A stretch of DNA of 64,000 nt from Burkholderiales bacterium (GTDB lineage Bacteria > Pseudomonadota > Gammaproteobacteria > Burkholderiales > SG8-39), in assembly GCA_027493935.1 (NCBI GenBank), contig JAOSJV010000001.1:2131157-2195156 (forward strand), given 5' to 3'. This document shows, one piece after another, positions 59,049 through 64,000 of the stretch. The first letter of the stretch is position 1; each line of letters opens with the position of its first letter. The notes under the pieces are model-generated. The model was not told the DNA's origin, searched no databases, and saw only the letters and a list, made by a program, of their open reading frames with translations. The translations under genes were made by a program, and so were the position numbers.

Positions 59049-59996
59049 TCAGGCCTGATCCAGAGCCGACGTTCGGTAGATGTGGCCGCCCAGATACTTG
59101 GATCCGTTGTCGCACCCCAGCGTGACGATGCGCTTACCGGGGCCCAGCTCGGCGGCGAGATCGATGGCGGCGACGACGTTCAACCCGGTCGAGCCGCCCG
59201 CGAAGATACCGACCTCGCGCGCCAGCCGGCGGCACATCGCGAAGGCGCTGTCCTGGTCGACGGCACGGATGTCGCGAAGGCGGGATCGTTCGAGAAACGG
59301 CGGTTCGAACCCGACACCGATGCCCTCGACGCGGTGCGCGCCACCCTTGCCGGTCGTCAGGAACGGCGACTGCAGCGGCTCCAGCGCGATCACCTGCGCC
59401 TCGACACCGGCCCTTCGCAGCCCATCGGCGGTTCCCATGAGCGCAGCCCCGGTGCCCACGGCGGCGATCAGCGCGTGTACCTCGCCGGCGAGGTCGCCGG
59501 CAACCTCGAGGCCCATAGGCTCGTAGCCCCTGCGCACATCGGGCGATCCGAACTGGTCGGCGTAGAAGCTTCCCGGTTCGGCGGCCAGCACACGGGCGCG
59601 GTCCCTCATGCGGGCGATCAGATCCGGGGTGATCGCGCCGTTGCCGCTGCGTTCGACCAGCACCTGCGCCCCGAAGGCCTCCATCGCCAGTTTCTTGCTT
59701 TCGGAAAACGCATCGGAGAACACCGCAGTGAACTTCAGCCCCAGCACGGCACAGACGAATGCCAGGGCCGCGCCGGTGCTGCCGCCGGTATACTCCACGA
59801 CACGATCGCCGGGCCGAAGGGCGCCGCGCTCCATCGCGCCGCGCAGGACCGCGACCGCCATCCGGTCCTTGTAGGAGCCGGTCGGATTACCACCCTCGAG
59901 TTTGAGCCAGATCTCGGCACCACCCGCGGGCTCGAAGGCTTCGAGCCGGACCAGCGGCGTGTGTCCAATCGCATCGAGGGCATGGCGAGCCAACAT
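59049..59996 (-). CDS. PLP-dependent cysteine synthase family protein
   Basis: 315 residues from ATG 59996, with AGGAGA seven bases upstream. LDAIGHTPLVRLEAF, the PLP lysine in EGGNPTGSYKDRMAV, phosphate-binding loop TGGSTGAALAFV (TSGNTG in classic CysK), GTGAALMGTADGLR and IFAGGSTGLNVVAA. The Tyr in GSYKDR and the changed loop separate it from CysK/CysM; substrate not assignable. Isolated gene flanked by relics; a palindrome cluster lies upstream. Confidence 0.85.
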   Translation of the reverse strand: MLARHALDAIGHTPLVRLEAFEPAGGAEIWLKLEGGNPTGSYKDRMAVAVLRGAMERGALRPGDRVVEYTGGSTGAALAFVCAVLGLKFTAVFSDAFSESKKLAMEAFGAQVLVERSGNGAITPDLIARMRDRARVLAAEPGSFYADQFGSPDVRRGYEPMGLEVAGDLAGEVHALIAAVGTGAALMGTADGLRRAGVEAQVIALEPLQSPFLTTGKGGAHRVEGIGVGFEPPFLERSRLRDIRAVDQDSAFAMCRRLAREVGIFAGGSTGLNVVAAIDLAAELGPGKRIVTLGCDNGSKYLGGHIYRTSALDQA

Positions 59997-60083
59997 GGCA
60001 GTCTCCTGCGCAATGATGGAGCGGTCGTATCGGATCAGCCCAGGCTACGACCTTCGAGCGAGGTGACACGAGATCGTACCCAT

Positions 60084-60108
60084 CAACTTCAAGTTGAACT
60101 TCAACTTC
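60084..60108 (-). promoter_or_regulatory. Overlapping palindromes, possible operator of the cysteine synthase-like gene
   Basis: CAACTT (60084-60089), AAGTTG (60091-60096), AACTT (60097-60101), CAACTT (60102-60107) form two overlapping inverted repeats. They sit about 90 bases upstream of ATG 59996. On the minus strand a TTGAAG and a TACGAT lie about 20 bases apart across it, reminiscent of long-spacer MerR-type promoters. No regulator gene adjoins it. Confidence 0.4.
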
Positions 60109-60199
60109 GATACTGCCACATCGAGCGGGGTGCGCTTTGGGGATGGCAGCAGTCCCTCGTGGCGCCCGGCGTGGAGGAATGCGCCCGGGCAGGCGATCG

Positions 60200-60268
60200 C
60201 TCAGGCGCTTTCAGACGGGCATCAAGCCAAACAACGACTTGCCGACGCCGTTGATGATCGAGTGGGAG
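60200..60268 (+). repeat. 69-bp repeat, copy B, ending in the guaA-like core
   Basis: Counterpart of 44596-44664, about 80 percent identical, ending GATCGAGTGGGAG, identical to 13 bases at the guaA 3' end. The encoded peptide pattern DLP..LMIEWE is shared although third positions differ. Sequence downstream of the core is different in each copy, as expected for attachment sites. Confidence 0.55.
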
Positions 60269-60472
60269 CGAGCAGGACGGGCGGGATGCCGGACGGCGAC
60301 GCGGCGAGCGCTCGCTACGGCTCACCGGGTTCGATTCCTTTGATATAAGGCATCATGGCGCGCTGGCGGTGATACTACCTTCGTGTGTGATGCACTCGCC
60401 GCGAGCAGGCGGCGTGTCGCCGGGCGGGGATTCCACGCCATTTCTCAAGCCAGAACGTGATCGAGGAGCGGA

Positions 60473-62428
60473 TTGATGGGCATCCTACGGGGACCGAGAG
60501 GCGATTCCGCGACCGGCGGGCGGCGCCTGAGCAAGGCGGAACTGGCGGCGGGCGAGCACCGCGAGATGTTCATGCACCCCACGGCGAGCGCGGGACCGGC
60601 CGAACAGCCCGGCGCCGGCGCGGGGGCTCCGGCCGCGGTGGCCGGGCCGGCCGACGCCATGATCGTCAATGGGCGGATCGCCACACTCGACGAGGGGCGG
60701 CCGTTCGTGAGCGCGCTCGCCATCACGGGGGACCGCATCGTCGCCGCGGGCAGCGAGACGGAGCTCGCGCACCTGCACGGCACGGCAACGGAGGTGATCG
60801 ACGCAGCCGGACGCACGGTTATCCCCGGTCTCAACGACGCCCATACCCACTTCATCCGCGGCGGTCTCGGCTACGCGATGGAGACGCGCTGGGACGACGT
60901 CACCTCGCTCGCCGAAGGCCTGCACATGCTTCGCGAGCAGGCAGCGCGCACCCCCGCGCCGAACTGGGTACACATGGTGGGCGGCTGGTCGCCCGAGCAG
61001 TTCGCGGAGAAGCGGTTCCCGACGCTGGAGGAGATCAACGCGGTGTCGGCGGACGTTCCGGTGCTGGTGATGCACCTCTACGATCGCCTGTGGCTCAACC
61101 GGGCGGCGCTGCGGGTGCTCGGCTGGAACAAGGACACGCCCAATGTCCTTGGCGGCGAGATCGAGCGCGACAAGAGCGGCAATCCGACCGGGCTCGTGAC
61201 CGCCCGCACGACGCTGGCAGGCCTCGTGTCGGTGGTCTTGAAGATCCCGGGACTTTCTCCCCGAGCAGCAGGCCCTGTCCACGCGCCATTTCATGCGCGA
61301 GTGCAACCGTCTCGGCCTGACGAGCGTCGGGGACCACGGCGGCTCGGGGCAGTTCTACCCGAACGACTACCAGATCATCCTCGATCTCGCGCGCCGCAAG
61401 GAGCTCACGCTGCGCATCGGCTACTGGCTTATGGGCCAGAAGCGCGGCGAGGAACTCGGCCAGTACGAGGGCTGGGCGAAGATGGTGAAGCCCGGCGACG
61501 GCGACGGCTTTCTGCGCATGCTCGGCGGGGGCGAGTATCTCGTCTGGGCCGCGGCCGACGTCGCCAATTTCGGCTATGACTTCAATGGATTCGCCCCGGT
61601 CATGGAGAAGGAGCTCGGGGGCGTAATGGCGTTCGTCGCCCAGCGCGGCTGGCCGTTCCGGCTGCACACGGTCTACGACTCCTCGATCGAGCGCGTACTG
61701 AACGTGGTGGAGCAGGTGGCGAAAGAGGTGCCGCTCGAGCGGCTGCGCTGGGGGCTCGAGCACTGCGAGACGATCAGCGAGCGCAATCTCGAGCGCCTGG
61801 CGAAGCTCGGCGGCAGCATCGGCATCCAGAACCGCATCTACATCGGCGAGAACGCGTTCGTGCGCACGTTCGGGGCGGAGGTGGGCGCCGCCGCGCCTCC
61901 CATTGCCCGGATCCGCGAGATGGGCATCCCGCTCGCGGCCGGAACCGACGGCAATCGCGCGAACAGCCACAATCCGTGGCTGTCGATCTACTGGTTGGTC
62001 ACCGGGCGCACGGCTGGGGGCGCAAGCTCCGGGATGACCGCAACGTGCTCGGTCGCATGGACGCGCTGCGATACTGGACGCAAGGGGGCGCGTGGACCAG
62101 CTCGGAGGAGGGAACCAAGGGCGCGCTCACGTCAGGGAAGTGGGCCGATCTCGCGATCCTCTCGGCCGATTACTTCAGCGTTCCGGACGAGGCGATCAAG
62201 CGTCTCGAGTCGGTGCTCACGATGGTGGGCGGCAAAGTCGTGTACGCGGCGGATACGTACTCGCGGCTCTCGCCCCCGTCGCTCCCGGTGAGTCCCGATT
62301 GGCTTCCCGCGGGACGCATGCCGGCGCCCCGCGCTGTTCAGGCGCCGCCCGTGCGCCGTCATGCGCATCCAGTCATCATCGGCGACGCGGGCCCGTGGAC
62401 CCTCGGGTGTGGATGCGCCTTCGGCTAG
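60473..62428 (+). CDS. YtcJ-like amidohydrolase (two compensating frameshifts)
   Basis: About 651 residues from ATG 60473 (ATG 60659 would skip an Ala/Pro/Gly-rich leader of about 62 residues). Amidohydrolase 3 motifs: IVNGRIATLDEGRPF, VIPGLNDAHTHFIRGG (HxH), FRLHTVYDSSIERV, LEHCETISERNLERL and PLAAGTDGNRANSHNPW with the late Asp. One extra C near 61260 and one missing G near 62013 break the frame; correcting them restores LSPEQQALSTRHF and TAGGRKLRDDRN. The tail ends in TLGCGCAF. Substrate unknown. Confidence 0.82.
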
Positions 62429-62517
62429 CGCGCGGTGGGCGCGCCTTCGGTCGGCGCTGCCAGGCGAGTCACCCGGGCGCGTCGCGTTGCGCACGGGACC
62501 GTGCCGAGCGGAGGTGA

Positions 62518-63499
<982 letters not shown>

Positions 63500-64000
63500 C
63501 CGGACACGGTCCAGCCCCGGGGCAGTAGCCCGACAGGGCTTGCAGGCCCGCAGCCGGAAGCGCCGGCACGATGCCGCGCTCGGTGAGCAAGCCGGTGACG
63601 AGGGCGGCCGGGATGACGTCGAACGCCGGCCGCACGATCGCGACGCCCTCGGGCGCCAGCGCTCGCCGCGGAAGCCGCTCGCCCCGGCGGCCGTGCGCGC
63701 CTCGATCGGGATTCCGACGCCCGGGGCGATCGCGCGGCAGATGCTCCGGCATGGCGCCGCAACGTAGATCGGCAGGCCGTGCGGCGCCGCGCCGCGCGCA
63801 GCGACGGAGTGGAAGGCGAATCCGGCTAGATCGCCATACCGGACCGGCTGGGCGCGCGTTGCCCGGCCTCGCGGGGTGCGCCGATTGATGGGCAGAACGT
63901 TCCGCCAACGCGATCGCCCGATGTGTCGCGCCCGGCGCCTGCGGCGGCGGACGGCTCGCACGCTGCGGGCATGCCCCTTGTGTTGATCCGGCGCAGGCGT
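63500..64000 (-). pseudogene. mtnA: Methylthioribose-1-phosphate isomerase-like segment (disrupted, partial)
   Basis: Minus-strand fragments in different frames: GLPIYVAAPCRSICRAIAPGVGIPIEARTA (63783 down to about 63690) and then LAPEGVAIVRPAFDVIPAALV with TGLLTERGIVPAL, matching the C-terminal third of MtnA/eIF2B-like isomerases. Upstream pieces are too degraded to follow. No clear stop is reached before the L,D-transpeptidase gene. Frameshifts may be errors or real decay. The 5' part lies outside the window. Confidence 0.5.

Larger units (their letters stand above)
59997..60472. other. Intergenic region with palindromes and an att-like repeat
   Basis: 476 bases between divergent genes. Contains the CAACTT/AAGTTG cluster (60084-60108) and the second 69-bp repeat (60200-60268). 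No gene recognised. A GGTTCGATTCC string near 60329 looks like a tRNA T-arm but nothing around it folds as a tRNA. Confidence 0.5.

Noticed and set aside
58741..59125. Functional C-terminal half of the short-chain dehydrogenase
   Set aside because: No YxxxK active site or fold character after residue 36; overlaps the end of the cysteine synthase-like gene.
60315..60345. tRNA T-arm-like string GGTTCGATTCC as a possible tRNA gene
   Set aside because: The flanking bases do not pair as a T stem and no anticodon, D or acceptor stem can be drawn around it.

Overview
The window (64 kb, GC-rich) looks like a betaproteobacterial chromosome. The evidence is gene order and protein character: queF/smc-zipA-ligA-galU, glnD-map/rpsB-tsf-pyrH-frr-uppS-cdsA-dxr-rseP-bamA-ompH-lpxD-fabZ-lpxA-lpxB-rnhB, ppsR/ppsA, smpB, ratA-rnfH and guaB-guaA ... 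tadA-L,D-transpeptidase. I recall this order from Rhodocyclales/Nitrosomonadales-type genomes; genus cannot be fixed from sequence alone.

Layout. 1-10.6 kb: start of a DapC-like aminotransferase and queF on minus, then smc, zipA, ligA, galU, a DsrE-like protein and a purine/methylthio salvage trio (hpt-like, methylthioinosine phosphorylase-like, def). 10.8-14.2 kb: glnD and map on minus. 14.3-28.9 kb: one long plus-strand run for translation factors, UMP kinase, isoprenoid and phospholipid synthesis, outer-membrane assembly and lipid A. 28.9-36.8 kb: an rRNA/tRNA methyltransferase, a 58-bp tandem repeat array filling the space to the convergent ppsR, then ppsA, smpB, ratA, rnfH, a DUF4124 protein and guaB; guaA follows.

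38.4-62.5 kb is a variable region between guaA and tadA. It holds a chromate-resistance operon (chrB, chrA, a superoxide dismutase-rhodanese fusion, an ATP-grasp-like protein and an unusual metallo-beta-lactamase-fold protein), a mobile-element graveyard (IS91-type and IS5-type remnants), a branched-chain-type ABC transporter with an amidohydrolase, a nucleotide cyclase/AAA/TPR protein followed by a Crp-type regulator, a cysteine synthase-like gene and a second amidohydrolase. A 13-16 bp sequence identical or nearly identical to the 3' end of guaA recurs at 44.65 kb and 60.26 kb, each time inside a longer diverged 69-bp repeat. guaA is a known integration site for genomic islands, so I read these as att-like scars of two island ends in tandem. 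No integrase gene was seen.

62.5-64 kb returns to backbone: tadA, an L,D-transpeptidase and a disrupted mtnA-like segment. The methylthioinosine phosphorylase, hpt-like and mtnA-like genes would fit one methylthioadenosine/hypoxanthine salvage route.

About two dozen single-base frameshifts interrupt otherwise well-conserved genes, many essential (smc, pyrH, uppS, cdsA, rseP, map). Many lie in runs of G or C and restore a conserved motif if one base is added or removed. I treat most as assembly or sequencing errors and give whole-gene coordinates across them. No tRNA, rRNA or CRISPR array was recognised.
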